In this document: in pieces, positions 38,501 to 52,400 of the stretch
Layout: every line of letters starts with the position of its first letter
Numbering within the stretch: the first letter of the stretch is position 1
Source of the DNA: Edolisoma coerulescens
Lineage: Eukaryota; Chordata; Aves; Passeriformes; Campephagidae
DNA length: 64,000 bases
Direction: 5' to 3'
Assembly: GCA_013397115.1 (NCBI GenBank)
Contig: VWZW01006289.1
Span: 861,586-925,585, forward strand
Notes under the pieces: model-generated
What the model saw: only the letters and a program-made list of their open reading frames with translations
The model's database searches: none
What the model was told of the DNA's origin: nothing
Made by a program: the position numbers and the translations under genes

Positions 38501-41500
38501 TAAGGTAACACATTACTCCAGAAGATTTTTTAAGCTCCTCTCAAATATAACCAAGGTCAAAGTAACAAACTAGAATTTTCATCTGACCCAGTTTCAGAGC
38601 AGGTGATACAACATTACTGCCACACCCTGATCATGACCACCATGACAGTCAAAGCACATAAGGTTCCATGAGGAAGGAAGATACTGCTCCCTTTCAAGAT
38701 TGCCATATCACTTACTGCTTCTTCAAGACAAAAAATATGAACAAATTTCCCTTCATTTTTATGGCATGAAGGTGCCAAAACACTGAACAACCTGTTCTCA
38801 GGCTGATGTGCTGATTTACTAGAAAAGTCATCTCAGCAGCTAGAACAGTTCACGGAGAGTTCACAAAGAATGCCTACTGCACTACACCCCTGCTTTTCCA
38901 GCTCCTTGCTAATTTAAGTGGCACTGGCATTAAACTCATTTGACAGGACATTTATCTAGTCCTGCATCAAGGCTAACAAGGAGGGAACTGCAGAAAACTA
39001 CCACAAAAACATGGCATCTGAAGCACAAGACCTTAAAAAGCAGAGAGCGCACTTCCCTCTTTTAGTGAGTTCTGCAGGCTGAGGGTGGGAGAACAAAGCC
39101 TAAGACCCTACCTCCTCCCCAGCCAAAACCACAGCAACTGCACCTCTTCCTTTTACACCCATGCAGGCTTAACCAGCTCAAGACCCAAATCAAGAAGCAC
39201 CAGTACTAAGCCATTGTGCACACAACAGGAAAACACACTTGCAACTTATTTTACGCAACCATTGCCTACACATTTACTCAATTCTTCACTGAAACACAGA
39301 TCTAGTGATATACTGCCATGGTTATACAATTCAGGCAACTCCTTAAACATTAGCAGTGGCCGCTGTGGCAGGGCCAGAACTTGCTCCTCACTTGCACTTG
39401 CCTTGCCTCTCACCTTTCACTTTTCCACCCATTCCTTGCACAGCAGAACACTGTACCTTCAGTAGCCTTCACAGCCCACAAAGGGAATCATGAAGTGTAG
39501 GAGTATCAGCTTCAATTCAGGGATAATTTATCTTCCACACAAAATTATGGTGAGCTTGCCGTATTTTAGACATGAGAAAGATTAACTATTGCAGCTACAA
39601 TTGACATACTAAATTCAGCACCCAAAGAGTTGAATGAACAGTCAAGTATTGAAACATCACTTGGATTTAGACATGTTAAGTTGTTCCTTTTAACTTCATA
39701 GTAGAGCTATTTGCCCACTGAAACCTTAACACAGACTTCTGATACCATACTGAATGCTGGTGTTAAGGTTAATTTTTGAGGACAGATGTCATAGCTACTT
39801 CATGCTTGGCATTCTCAGAGGTTTCAAACAGTACAGTCATTTCTGTACCGCTGTGATATCATCTCACCAGCAGAAGCATGTTAGTGCCTGAAGGCTCCAC
39901 TCAAGGTCTCCAAGCACTACTATTAATACAGAATGACATTGCGTCTGTCCCAACAAACCATCCAGTTAGACAGCACGAAGGTTAAGAAATGAAATAGGAA
40001 GACAGAGCGAGCACATGAGGATTTGCTCAAGGGCAAAGCTAGGTTGATGATAGAAATTGAGGAAAACAGACATCTATCAAATTCAACTGGTATTGCTTAA
40101 CCTGACTGCCCAGAACTTCCCTTCATACCCTTGAAGAAGATTTGCCTCTTCCAAAAGCAGCACTTCCTTGTACCAGGCACCAACTTAACCAGACACCAGT
40201 TAGTCATAAGGATTCTACAGTGCGTATGTAACTTGTAAAACTGGCAGGTGAAAATGCTCATCAAATCTCTCACAGAAAAAACTGGTGCTCTCAACATTTT
40301 AAAGTTTTTTTTCTCTTTTTCACTTGTCTTCAGAAAAGATACTGGCTCAAGGGGGAGTGTTTTAATCAATACATCAAATTGCAAAGAATACACTGTAATA
40401 GTTCCTGTGCTCTTTATTGATTCACAGAAAAAGGTAAAACTCTGAGAAAACACACAGTTACATTGGAAAATAAAAATAGTGCTATACAACTTTGCTAGGG
40501 GGAAAAAAGTGAAAAGGCTTCATGATTAATTTTGTCTGGTAATAAGACTATTCTTTTGGTTTGTTTACCTTTTACAGAAAAGTGTACCCCAGACTTCAAA
40601 ATCCATACAATCTGAATGTTATGTATCTCTCAAACTGTATGTACTAAAAAAAAAAAAAAACTTTTATCTTATGAAAATAGCATTTCAGAGCAATTAACTA
40701 AGCAGTTAAAAATATTTCATCTGTTGTTTTTTTCCTTTTTTGATAATTTATGATGCATACCAAGAGGAAGCACCTGGCAAAAACCACACATACAGCTCAG
40801 GTCTGTAAGCAGCCTAAGCCATGAGAGGTAGTGAAAGCTTTTATGCCTGCAGATCGTTGAGCATATATGAGACGAACAGTACAACTACCATCATGTGCCA
40901 GCCATCTCAAGAATTTCAACTCCCTCTCACCAGGAAGAGACAGAAAATTTTCTGTCAGTGTTACCAGACTGCAGCCTTAGTCAAGGTGCAAATTTCCGAA
41001 CAGTAGCAAGGCAACAGGGGGAAAAAAAGAGGAGAGAAAATAGAATCTCCTCTAAAGCAGCACAGAAACCATCTGATTTACTGGTACATGCTCACTGAAG
41101 CAATTTAGCTTGAACTAGCTATGCTGAGTTCCCCTTAAACACCAAGAACCAGTCCGTTTATTAAAGTTATCAAATCAACAACCACAAAACACATTATAGA
41201 ATCTAGGTACATAACACAGGGCAACTAAAGGCAAGACTTGGTCATTATTAACAGATTCTTTTTAGTTCAAAGAAAACATTAAATTCCAGACTGAATGCCT
41301 TATCAGCATTATGTCTGATTTCAGCTTTGGCCTGCAATTATATTTCCCAAGGCTTTTCAGACCTGGGTACCAGAGGTGGCAACTGGGTTTGGTTCCTTGG
41401 TGTTTATTTACAGCACACCCCAGTTACATAAAGGACATGAACTAGGTAGTTAATCCAGCATTTCCAATAATCTAACATGTCCCAGGCCTGTAAAAATTTC

Positions 41501-44500
41501 TTGAGCAATCCCTTTACATGGCAGTGCAATGGGTTTTGATCTTTCATTATAGGTCACAAGCTCTGTTTCCAGCTCCTCACTGTACTATGTGACCATGGAA
41601 ATCAGGCTACTTGGACTAGGTGCACTTGGTAGTTGCTGTAGAATAAGTGGGACAATGCTAGAAACCTTCCTTCCAAACCCCTCTTCCTGAACAATCAACA
41701 AAATTAGGGGCCAGTTTTCACAAGTAGCAAGGAAGTTCAAAGATTTTGGGATGTAATAATGTGCTGTGCAGAATTCTCTAACAAGGAGTAGCAGAGAACT
41801 GCGCTGTTGTAACACAGGCAGCTTTAGTCACTGCAAAAGAGATTGTGGCACTTTGTAGTGTAATGATGACAAATAGCACAGACCAACTACAACTCTGAAC
41901 AAAAACCAGAAAAAACTTCACTGTCTACTCTGTCTACTCCTCTGCATTCAGCTCTATGAGAAGTTAAAGAAATGCATGGCAAGAAACTCAGGACAGCCCA
42001 TTCTTTTTGTTACTGTTGTTCTTAGATATGTTTATGTTAAGTTCAAACCCAAGTATTAACACTAAGAAGAAAGTAAACAAAATAAATACTTAAACATTTA
42101 CTAATGCATTAAGCAGACGCAAAGTCTAGTATCATTCAAAGTAGAAAGAGAAGATAAAATGCTGGGTTCATTGAGCAATTTTTTTGTATCTTACAAAACT
42201 CTAAAAAAACGCAGATCCATTAAACATACGAGAAAGAAATCCCACAGAAATGAGGTGGTGTATGTTATTGCTGTGAGTAAAACAGAAGGGTTTTGTAAAT
42301 ACTCCTCCACATTATTTAGGTCAAATAGACCAATTATTTTTCAAAGCATTCACTTAATTTCACAGTATCTCATTATTTATTAAATAATCACTGTAGCTTG
42401 CCATATTTATATATCAAGAGGAGAACAATATTTTGAAAGAAGTGTCACAGCATGGGAAGCCATCTTAATGTCTTTTGCAAATTTCCTAATTTGAAAGCTT
42501 CTTAGTGTCATCCTAGACATTTCATGAAGTAATTGCTTTTCAGAAGTCCATTTCTATTGTTGTAATTCAAATACACAAATTTGCTAAAAGTAAAATGAAG
42601 CCAGATGTCAACTCAAAAAACCACCAAACCAACCTCATAGTAACTGCTGCATTAAAGGACATTTACCGGACAACCAAGAATTGTGACTGCTGCAGTTGGC
42701 AACAGTCTCTTTAATGTCACTACAAATAAAATAGCTCTGTGGAGAAATGGTCTGCCAGTCCAGGAGCAGTACAGTGGCTGTAAATCTGACCTCAAAGGTT
42801 CAAAAAACTTGCCTAAAACTATGTTTTTCTTCGGTCCTAAAGTTTTGGGAAAGGACTTACAGTAAACAGCCTGAAGAGTGAAGGTAATAAAATTTACAAA
42901 GACCCTTGATGAGATGTTCTCCTCTTTCATTGCAATTCTATTACCATGAGCGAGGAGAGGCAGTTCAGCATTTCCACTGCAGTCTGTAAGCCTTCAGCAG
43001 GTCTCCTACACCACACTAGAAGATTAGTGGGAAAACACTTCTAATCTACAGCAATATTGAACAACAACAGAAAAACCTACTTCGACTTCAAAAAAAGAGA
43101 AAAAAACAAAACCAAACTGTGACATTGAGTTTATGCAACCACTAAGAAATTTAATGCTGCCAGAAAGAACTGAATCGAGAATGACTAACTATAGGGAATC
43201 CATAGTAGTGCCTTAACCATATATTTTCTGATTTTAAATCTGTGGCCTTATAATTTCTTGTGGCATGACTGCTGTTTTAAATAAAGGGAGATCATCCACA
43301 TTTCTGTGCATAAAGGGAGATTTTGATCAAGCATTGCCAACTTGGAAGTTTAGGGGTTTGGTGTTTTGGTTTTTTGACCCTCTAGGAGGATGAGTGAAGG
43401 ACAGAAGATATTACTACAGTAGTAAGTTCCTGCTTCACAAAACAATTTTGGTAAATGAATTTTATTTTGATTGCAGAATCAAGTACTCTCTATGAACTAA
43501 TTAGGAAAAAGAAGGAATTTTAAAGAATTGCAGCAATCCATTTCTCTGTTGATCTGTCCTACATAACAAGTGCAGACTCACGGTCACCTGACTCTTGCTC
43601 ACCACCACAGAATTTGCACCTCTTGCACAGGCTGCAACAATTTGAAGAATTTTTAGCTTTTTGAGGCCAGATGTGCCCCACAACTCACCCTCCTGCCATC
43701 CAGACGCATCAAACACATGTGATCCCACAGCAGGATAGACAAGACAATGTGTTTTTCTAACCAAATTTTGTCCTCAAAGACCAAAACAGGGGGTATTTGG
43801 TGCCCTACAGACCATCAAGCTCTGTAAACTTAATGTATTACACCTGCTGGATCTCACATGCTTACTCAGAAAGGATCAAAATATTTGGCTAAATGCATCT
43901 GTTTGGTGCATTTGACTGTGCTGCACAACAGAGTTTTCTGAAGGGCAAGTCTGCAAGACCGGTCACCACAAGACAACAACTTGGTATTCATACTATTGTT
44001 TGTACTCAAACTGAAACTTTGGGCCACAAAAACATTTTGCAAAATACTGCACCACTGTTCTCTCGTCCTGCTGCTTTCCTCCCTATTCCTTCCAGTGTAC
44101 TTATGTGTCTTCCTAAAGGAGATGGCAAGGAACTAATAACTGTATGCGTTCTAGTTTGCATACCTTTTGGGGATAGCTGCTTATCTGCCACAGCGAAGCA
44201 AAATACCCACATTCCTCCAGATAAAGCCCAGAACTATCTGTTTACATCATATGTCCACTGCAAAGGGCAAGAGCTTTATACAGTGTGGGCTTAAACTGTA
44301 AACTGTTATTTTTGGATGAGGATGTGTGGAGGGAAGATAGCAATAGCTAGCAACAAGCAGTGGGGTTTTTTTTTTACATACAAATATTTATAGAAAGATG
44401 TCCTGTTTTAAGACGTGTGAAATCTCTTCCGGTACAACACAGAAAAACAAATAAACAAGATATCACAAGGCAAACAGAACACCACATTATGTGCAGAAAA

Positions 44501-45046
44501 CACAACAGTGTCAGCAGATGCTTAGGAATCAAATACTAACTTTTAATGAACATTTTGACAGTTCTTGTATTTTTTTCTCCCCAGGGAGGAGATTTTTAAA
44601 GCTGTATCTCCTTGGACTGACAATCTTGTCCTTTAAAATCATCTTATTTTACCTATTCCTACATAGTTTCTTTCTTATGGATAAAGCCAGTGATTGCCCA
44701 AACGAAAAATTGTCAACACACAGAACACAACTCTGCTCACTGACTCTTAAAAAACTTCTACAATATCATGCTTCTAAGTCTCTTTCATTCATTTCCACCA
44801 TGACTGAGAATCTTATCAGCTGTGGATCTAACTTCACATCTCTCACTAAATCCAGCACAATAAAATCTTCATTTGGCCACATCTCCCAAGATACTCTTTC
44901 AAAAAATGTGGTCATTTTACAGTGTCAACTACAAAATAGTAATGATAACAGTGATCTGGTAAACAACTACTATCCTTAAAATCCCCTGTATTTCACAGAA
45001 TACATATTTCCCAAATGGCCCTCTCTCTTCAATTTTCTACACTCAC
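32546..45046. other. Intronic, no gene or recognised LINE
   Basis: About 12.5 kb without a CR1 copy that I can recognise. It contains an AT-rich stretch (35897-36018), an 8-bp inverted repeat with a 2-base centre (33719-33736), a direct repeat of attcttcccctcaa around 33962-33990 and A runs (about 40647-40661). Frames of 126-162 codons at 39085-39465, 40097-40489, 43893-44294 and 44491-44979 have no recognisable domain. Confidence 0.5.
35897..36018 (+). repeat. AT-rich low-complexity stretch
   Basis: About 120 bases are almost free of G and C, with many ATAT and TTTA units. No periodic unit is seen. Confidence 0.75.
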
Positions 45047-45121
45047 CTTGGTTGTCTTCTCAGTGCTATGCTCTCGTTTTCCTACATGGTTCCCCATGGT
45101 GGATCACCAAAATTTTAAATT
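45047..45121 (-). CDS. MBP: Golli-MBP, first coding exon (coding part 45047-45097)
   Basis: On the minus strand an acceptor (cttttcag) precedes a 75-nt exon. It has 24 nt of 5' UTR, then ATG at 45097, and ends at 45047 before a GTGAGT donor (45041-45046). It codes for 17 residues, MGNHVGKREHSTEKTTK, ending in phase 0. The start is secure: the context is ccaccATGG, and an in-frame TGA lies three codons upstream inside the same exon. The sequence closely resembles the mammalian Golli N-terminus (MGNHAGKRE...), and the 17-codon exon length matches too. Gly2 followed by Lys7-Arg8 fits N-myristoylation plus a basic patch. From family knowledge, Golli proteins are alternative MBP-locus products made in oligodendrocyte precursors, neurons and T cells, act at membrane and nucleus, and modulate calcium entry. 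The exon begins inside the 5' UTR, so a non-coding exon and the promoter must lie further upstream, beyond 64000. Residues after KRE differ from the mammalian sequence. Confidence 0.9.
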
Positions 45122-45427
45122 CTGAAAAGATAAAAACAAAACAACATTTTTGAAACAAATACATTTGTACAGAAATACAAATTAATTTTTAATCTGACAC
45201 ATAACAAAGAAATTGTTCTCACACAAATGAAAATTTTTACACTTGAAGGTAGCATCTGTGAAAGATCCTAAGGAAAAAACCCATGCTTATCTGGTCTATA
45301 TTGCAAGTTTAAGCAATACCAGAATACTTTCTTACTTCTAAAAAAAAAAAGACATAAAAGAGAAGGAAAAATAAAATGTTCTTTTTGAAATTTGCTCATG
45401 AAACAGAACTAGATTAGAAATTAGACA

Positions 45428-45449
45428 GAGGCCCTGTAGAGGCCCTGTA
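45428..45449 (+). repeat. 11-bp tandem duplication
   Basis: Two exact, adjacent copies of gaggccctgta. It lies about 300 bases upstream (in transcript direction) of the first Golli coding exon. Confidence 0.85.
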
Positions 45450-48400
45450 TTTCGATATTATGTTTATAATAAAAAACAGTGTGGTACGTATCAAATAACT
45501 TGTAACTACAAACTTCCATAAAAAGTTCAAGTAAGTTATTTTGAATTCACATTTACCATTATATAAACAGCAATTAGTGAAAGAAGCATGACACTTAAAC
45601 TGCTAACACTTTGCTGTGGAGGTTAGAAGATGTGAGCTGTTTACAGCTCCCACTTTCATGATGAGCACACAAGAAAGTAATGCCAACTCTTTCTTTGTAT
45701 TTTCTGGCTCATCCTGTTGTATCTCAGCTCTAACGGAGCTTATGTAGGTTAAACCACAACACTCAAATTTCAGCTTTCAGAGCACACTTGCGGTTATGCT
45801 GCATATTTCTTCTCACAGAAGCACGTGTTTGTATAGGCTCTTACACACAGCTGCTGCCTTCAGCTGATCTGAATGCAGTGCATCATTTGAAGTCATGAAA
45901 CTTAAAATTACAGGCATGAAGTAAAACAGTAGGCTATATACACTCATATATTGTTATAACCCCAGCTACACACACTGATTTGCGTACAAAAGGATTCTAA
46001 AGACAGAAATTGTGCTTTTGACAAAAGTACACATGCCTGTGATGGACAGTCATAAGTAATCCATCTTGTTTTGTATCTCTACTTCAACTTTTGGAGAAAT
46101 TGATAGATTTATTTACACACACACTTCACCACTCCACCCAACACCCCAGCGATAAATTTCAAATGTTGAAGGTCTACAGTGCTCATTTGACAATCCACTG
46201 AATTCAATTTGCACTAAAATCTAAGTGCCATTGTATGAATGTATCCAATTAAATAATTCCTCACAAAAAGCCATTTCTAAGGTCTCACAAAATAAAAACT
46301 AAAAAACCATCCAAACTCAGTAAATGTACTCAAGACAGAATTTATTGGTAAACTGGAAACAGATTTTTTTTTAAACAGCACTATCTATTGCATACAAGAT
46401 GAAAAAAAAACCCCAAACAATCCTATCCTTTCAAATTGTGAGATCAGCACAAGCAATCCACATATTTTTGTGCTTCTGAAAATTTTCAAGGAAAAATACA
46501 AATAAATTCATATACACTGAGTTTCAGAGCTGAACTTCCTCAAACTGGCCTTTGCTCTACAAATTGTGAGCAGCAGCTTACCCCTCATCACCTGCTTCCC
46601 AACATAAGGAAAGCAAAGTGGAATACAAAACTGTTAAGAGATGTCTACGGCAGAATATAAAGGCAAATGTTCTACGTGTTATTCTTCCACTCATTTATCA
46701 AAAAATTAACTATCAACTTTGATCTATAACACACATATATCTAAGTCCACAGATGATGAAGCCAACATAACTCTTGCAAAACTGATCTGTGATCCTGTTC
46801 TGCCTCCCTTTAGTTTCCCTCGTGTCTTTGGAGTAACGCTCCAGGAATAACTACCCTGTACCCATGAAACACAACTAGATTTTATTTTATCTTTTTTTCA
46901 TGCATAAATGAATGCAGATGCTTAAACTGAAAAGAAGTTAGCTACAGGTAACTGCTATTAATTCCTCATGTAGCAACTACTTTTCAGCTAAAGGGACAAA
47001 AGCAACCAGCCACTAGCAAGGGTATCCCAAATGTTACAGACTTCCTCATGCTACCTATTAGATAGAGAAATTTAAGTAATCCTTTGGCAAAGAAAGGCTT
47101 TCAAGAATCTGACATGAATTATGAAAGAAATTGTATAGTGCCAACTGTTCTGTAGGTATCTGATGAGGAAGCAAAACCATACATACATGCAAGCCTGTAA
47201 ACATTAAAAACACCTACAGCAACAAAGAGACTTAATTTTCCACTTCAGCCTCAAGCAGAAATCTGCCTTACTTGACTAAAAACTGAGCACACAGGTCATT
47301 TACACTTCAGGATGAAAGTACACGTTGGAACACTAAGACTTAAACACTGACTTTGGTTCTTACTGTCCTGAGGGAGACCATACTGCACAGTTTCTACCTG
47401 TGCCAATTTTTATGCAATGAGTTGAGTCACAGTCTTCAGCAGGATTACTCAGTTTACAACCTTTGTAGGAACTTGCAGCCAACTATTCCAAACTTCTCAG
47501 CTAGAAAAAGATTCATCTTTTCTTTTTAGTCACCTTCATAATGTACAGTTTGCCAGACTAAGCAGCTCTGTATGAAGTGGAGAAACAGCTTCTTACACTT
47601 CCTAACAATGTCCATCAGCTGATCAACACTCTCCTTTGCAAAGGAATCCATGAATGATTTAGCACCGATGAACAGCCACAAGAACAGTCATGGTGCTCCA
47701 AGCAATGAACAACCAGAAGTACTGTGGAAATACAGCACCTTCTTTGAATCTAACATGAATCACATCTAACAATAAGCTGCCAAAACAGGCCTGCACATGA
47801 GATCGAGCTTATGACCACGACAGCATTTGCCAAAAACCTTCCTGGTGAAACCCTGCAAGCTTTGTGAATCCTGTGAGGTGACAGATTATGCACATGAGCG
47901 TGTGTCACAAAATGAGAGGGGACGCTGTCTGCCTGCAGTAAACAGAGTTACATCTCCCCTATAAAACCCCCCATCAAGAGTTGCTGGTTTCATATTAAAA
48001 ACATCTGAGAGGCTCAGAAAATAACAGGCCACATGAGTAAACTGATTTAACAGGACTAAAAGTTGAAAACACTTCTGCTATCTAAAAACTCTTTAGGGTG
48101 AAGTGAGTGAATTGGGGCAGGAAGTTGTGAACCACCGCTTCAGGTGCCACCAGCAGAGTCATCCAGCTGCCTTAGCACTATGCCACAACCACCTACTGAG
48201 CTGAATCAGCTCTGCTACCATGACCTGGCACTTCCCAATCCATGACTGATACAGCAATAACTCCACCTACGTTGGCTGCTTTGAGTAATTCCAAAAACAG
48301 CCGAGGGATTTTGCCTGGGGAAATGAAATAAAGTGTCTCCTCCCATCAGATCACCTTCTTACGGAGTTAGCCTAACAGGTAACCTGATGGAAGCCTAGAC

Positions 48401-49348
48401 CAAGCAGCTCTCCCATCTTCTTCACAACAGGAACCCATATTCCAACTAGCAACAACTACAGAAATGCCAGTGCCTTACCCAAGGAGAGAAACTTCTGTTT
48501 CCAAAACTCAAAAAATAAAAAAAGAGAAAAAAAACCTCCCATTCTAGTCTGCCTGTTGATATTTGTAGCTAAACAAGTGGTTCTAATCATCTTCCCAAGC
48601 ACACCCACTGTCCTATAAAGAAGTTTATGATTTAGAAATTTCACTGAAAGGCAGAAAAACACTTCTCCGAACCTTCTGAATATGCCAAGAAATGCAATGG
48701 CATCACTTTCTGCAGGTTATGCAGTTTTAACTGCAAAATAGCATTTTCTTACTCACGGGAGCCTGAAAAAAGTTCATCCATGTAGTCATCAGACTTTAAA
48801 TAAGTGATATTGTAATTCAGCAGTCAAAACAGTCTGTAAGCCAATCCACATGGAGCACTTTTATTGAACATTAATGGTTACTTCAAAGCATAAACTACTA
48901 AATGCATATCATAGGATGCTGAAAATGGATTGTTAAATATGATCTTACCTCTTCCCACGCATTAATTATGACTCAACAGAACTACACGTAATAATATAGG
49001 TATGCAAGGACTTACATATTTACAAGTATCAGAACATAATTACTACCTTGTCTAGGAATATGTATTCATCACAGACTGATGTTGTTGGGTAATAGTGCAG
49101 AGCTACAAGTGCTCCTAGTCTTACTCACACATGGGAAGGGTAACCAAAGAATATAAAAATATTTGAGGAATTTACTTAAAACTTCCTGCTAAATTCCAAA
49201 CTATTCTTATCCAAGTAAAGACGACATTTTAATACTACATACAGATCTTATTAGAAAGAAAAAGTGTAATTTCTTTTAAGAAATGTGCAAATTCTCTCTA
49301 ATTTTGGTAGCCCCCTAATGCAAACTCTTAATTACAAACTTACCCAAG
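45450..49348. other. Intronic, nothing recognised
   Basis: AT-rich DNA upstream of the first coding exon. No island, exon or repeat family recognised. Confidence 0.5.
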
Positions 49349-49430
49349 TTTTTGTGGGGTTTTTTTTGGTTTGGGTTTCGGTTTGGGGTTTTTTTGTGTT
49401 TGGTTGGTTGGTTTTTTGTTTGTTTTTGTT
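49349..49430 (+). repeat. G/T-rich low-complexity tract
   Basis: This is the inverse composition of the A/C tracts: runs of T broken by GG, GGG and GGGG, including ggttggttggtt. It is the only large tract of this type with G/T on the + strand. Confidence 0.85.
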
Positions 49431-52400
49431 AGTGTCAGGTCCTGGTTACATAGCTTCCTGGGAAGCAAGCTGACATATCGCACAGCACTGGCTGCCAGCT
49501 AGATGGAAATCTTTGAGTTGTTTTTTTAGGCTCTCAGTGTGATACGCATCTTTGCAAGGAAGCCTTTCACTTCATCTTCTTTCAAAACAAGACTGAGACT
49601 CTGGGCATGCCTCATCTGTTTCTTCAGAACTCCCTCATCATGGTAACTTAATATTCCAACTCACCAAGAAAGAAAACCTCCGGCAGGCATGAATGAGTGA
49701 CCTGCAGCTAAATCCATCAGCAGCCACAGTCAAACACTTCATAGACAGATGTGAGCAACCACATAACAAAAGTAACCTGCCTCACGGACAAACTGCTCCC
49801 CAGGAATCCTACCCTCTTAATTCAACCGTTAAATTATTTCATAAAATATAGTGCCTTACATCCCTCACAAGTTTCATTGTTATTTAATGCAGATTTAATT
49901 TTTCATCATTGTGAAGGAGTGCAATACTTCCTAAATCAAACTTGATTTCACTTTTGAATTCCACAATTACATCTCTGCGGAATCCTTCTGAAAGGAAAAC
50001 ACATTATTCCAGATATATTTCCATCACGAATTATCAAAACCAAGATTTCAGTGGTGACCACAGGCTATAAATCAAAGAAGTCAGCAGGACTTCAGTACTT
50101 ACAGATATATTTAATCATGCTTGTACAGTGCCTTGCATATCAAAGTCCTGCCCAATCTAGATATTACAGCAATTTCCATGTTTATAGATAACTGCATGCA
50201 CCCTCGCAAGGATCCTAGGCCCAGAAAACCACCCCTCTGAGAGATGGGCCAAGGACTGAAATACAATTTACCTGAGAAAGTACTCCCCAGTGCTAGAACA
50301 GTTGCTCAATAATTTACATATAATTCATACATCATTGCAAAGGACACCAAAATGATTTCATTTTCTCTACAATTTTCTGCAACACTATGGGAAATGAGAA
50401 AGGCTACAACAGCAAGAGAGAATATATTCTGTGAAAAAATGCTGTTGCAAACTATTTCCTAAAATTGGCATGGGGTAAATAGGACCCAAGTTTTAAGACG
50501 TTTCCTGACTGCTTTGATTACCATTTTCCTCTATTGTCAACAAGAAGGACATTGCACATTATTTTTTATAAAAGCATGTGATTTCCAGGAATTTCACCTC
50601 AGCACAGATGAGCATAGTCTAAACTTGATTCCAGACAACAGTGAAATTACAAGGAAATTGCTAAGCCACATATATTTATTTTCTGTAGCTTAGGCTTCTC
50701 TTGCTTTTCTCTCCTTTCTTCCTTCAACCCACTCTGCTCTCCTTGCCAGAACATCATCAGCCCCGTCCCACCCATTGAGAAAAAGAAAAGATACAATTTT
50801 AAAACAATTTCTCAACAGTGCTTTTCTACCTCCCAAATGGAAAAAGGCTCCCCTAAGGTCATGCAGCACGTGCTGGTACCTATACTCCCTTAAATAGAAA
50901 TCATCAATGACCGAAATCATTTGGCATTAGCCACATGTTTACTGTTTGTCTTCAAAACACTAAAATCAGCAGAGCCCTGTGAACTCTGTGCCAATCCACC
51001 TGCAGGGTCATAAGGAAATTTCTTTAATAACCTTGAGTGCATCTGAGGAGGAAGCCGGGTGGGACCCCAAAGGCCTGGGGCAAGGTACAGATGCACCCAG
51101 CACGTCCGAGCTCCATCCCTTCTGCTTGCTGCCCTTCTGCCACTGTACCTACAACTGGGTCTTGACTAAACGTTTTCCTTGTAAGTCCTCTATGACTTTG
51201 CCGAGATACTTGTGGCTCTCAGCTGTTCCCAGTCCAGGGAACAGAGAGGGCCACACATACACCTCCCTTGAATGTATATATCAAAAAGAAAAATGGTGCC
51301 CTCCTATGAAATTAAGGCTGATTTGTCTATTTTTATCTCAGTCACTAATGCGAACAGATTCATTTAATTTGCTACATACTGTCTTTTACACAGAACACCA
51401 CAACAAAACAGGCTGGGAGTTATTTATCTTTTTCACATAGGTTTAGGTCTGCATGGCATTACAAAATCTTGGAGCAAGGACCAATTTTTCCCAGCTCTCC
51501 GAAAACGATCAGACACAATCATCACTTATTTTTTTCAGCACCTGTATGCTCCAGAGACAAAATAATTTGATACTACAGTAAAACTAATTATGTAATTTAA
51601 AAAAAAGAAAAAAAAAGGGACTGAGAAAGATATAAAGTTTAAGAACAGAGACATATCATGGCCTCATTCTAGGTATTTGTAGACCTAGATATGCAGTAGA
51701 CTCCTAAGACCAGTGCCTTCCACCATCATGGCTTCTAAAGTACCATATTTCCTTTAAGAATACACCTCCACAGCTCTGAACCTCACCCTTCTGCCTCAAT
51801 GGTCAACAACTAAAAGATAGATATTTGTCCTAAATTCTTAAGCAATTTTGAAAAGTATGCAACACCACACAAGAATTTATAACACAAGTGCAGTATTAAC
51901 GAGGAAAATGAAAAAAAAGAACGAAATTCACATTCAAGCCATGGAGAATTTCAGGCCAAAGTAATAATCTTATCAGTATCAGAGGGCAAAAAAAAATCAA
52001 TTGAGAAATGATACAGACAATTATAATTTTTTGTTACTTGAAGACTTTCAGTTTCTGAGATTAAGGTACTCTGAAAACAGAGAGGACCTAGCACCTATTT
52101 TCACATAACAATTTAAAAATGCCAAGAGAATAAAACCAAGATATATTCGGTAACTCACATTTTTTTCCCTGTTCTCTGCTTAGGAAAACAAGCCCTCTTC
52201 AAATGGTGAGTGGTATATTCTCCCTTTAAAAGTGAGGTAGGTCACCTCAGCTTCCCAGAGAACACAGGCACTTTTACGATCCGTATTTCATTAACACTTT
52301 GTAGAGACTGATGTCAAAATGCACACCTGCAATTCTGAACACTCATGAATTAAAGGCACTGTATGCCACTCTTCTCATATTCAACAGACCGACAGATGGG

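Larger units (their letters stand above)
14080..45046 (-). other. MBP: Intron between the two Golli coding exons (about 31 kb)
   Basis: The intron is bounded by the GTGAGT donor at 45041-45046 and the CAG acceptor at 14080-14082, both on the minus strand. The phases on either side agree (phase 0). Inside it I recognise a TguSINE1-like copy, a minisatellite, three CR1 fragments, an A/C-rich tract, A-rich and AT-rich simple sequence and one weak cassette exon candidate. No second gene is supported on either strand: the open frames of 100-180 codons show no family resemblance. Very large introns are typical of the Golli part of the MBP locus in mammals. Confidence 0.85.

Noticed and set aside
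43893..44294. 133-codon plus-strand frame
   Set aside because: No domain recognised and it is antisense to the Golli intron without supporting signals.
44491..44979. 162-codon plus-strand frame with a hydrophobic segment
   Set aside because: It lies in intronic DNA just downstream of the first Golli exon on the opposite strand. Composition is that of the A/C-rich strand and no domain is recognised.
50979..51440. 153-codon plus-strand frame
   Set aside because: No recognisable domain, splice context or codon bias; long frames of this size occur by chance in 64 kb.
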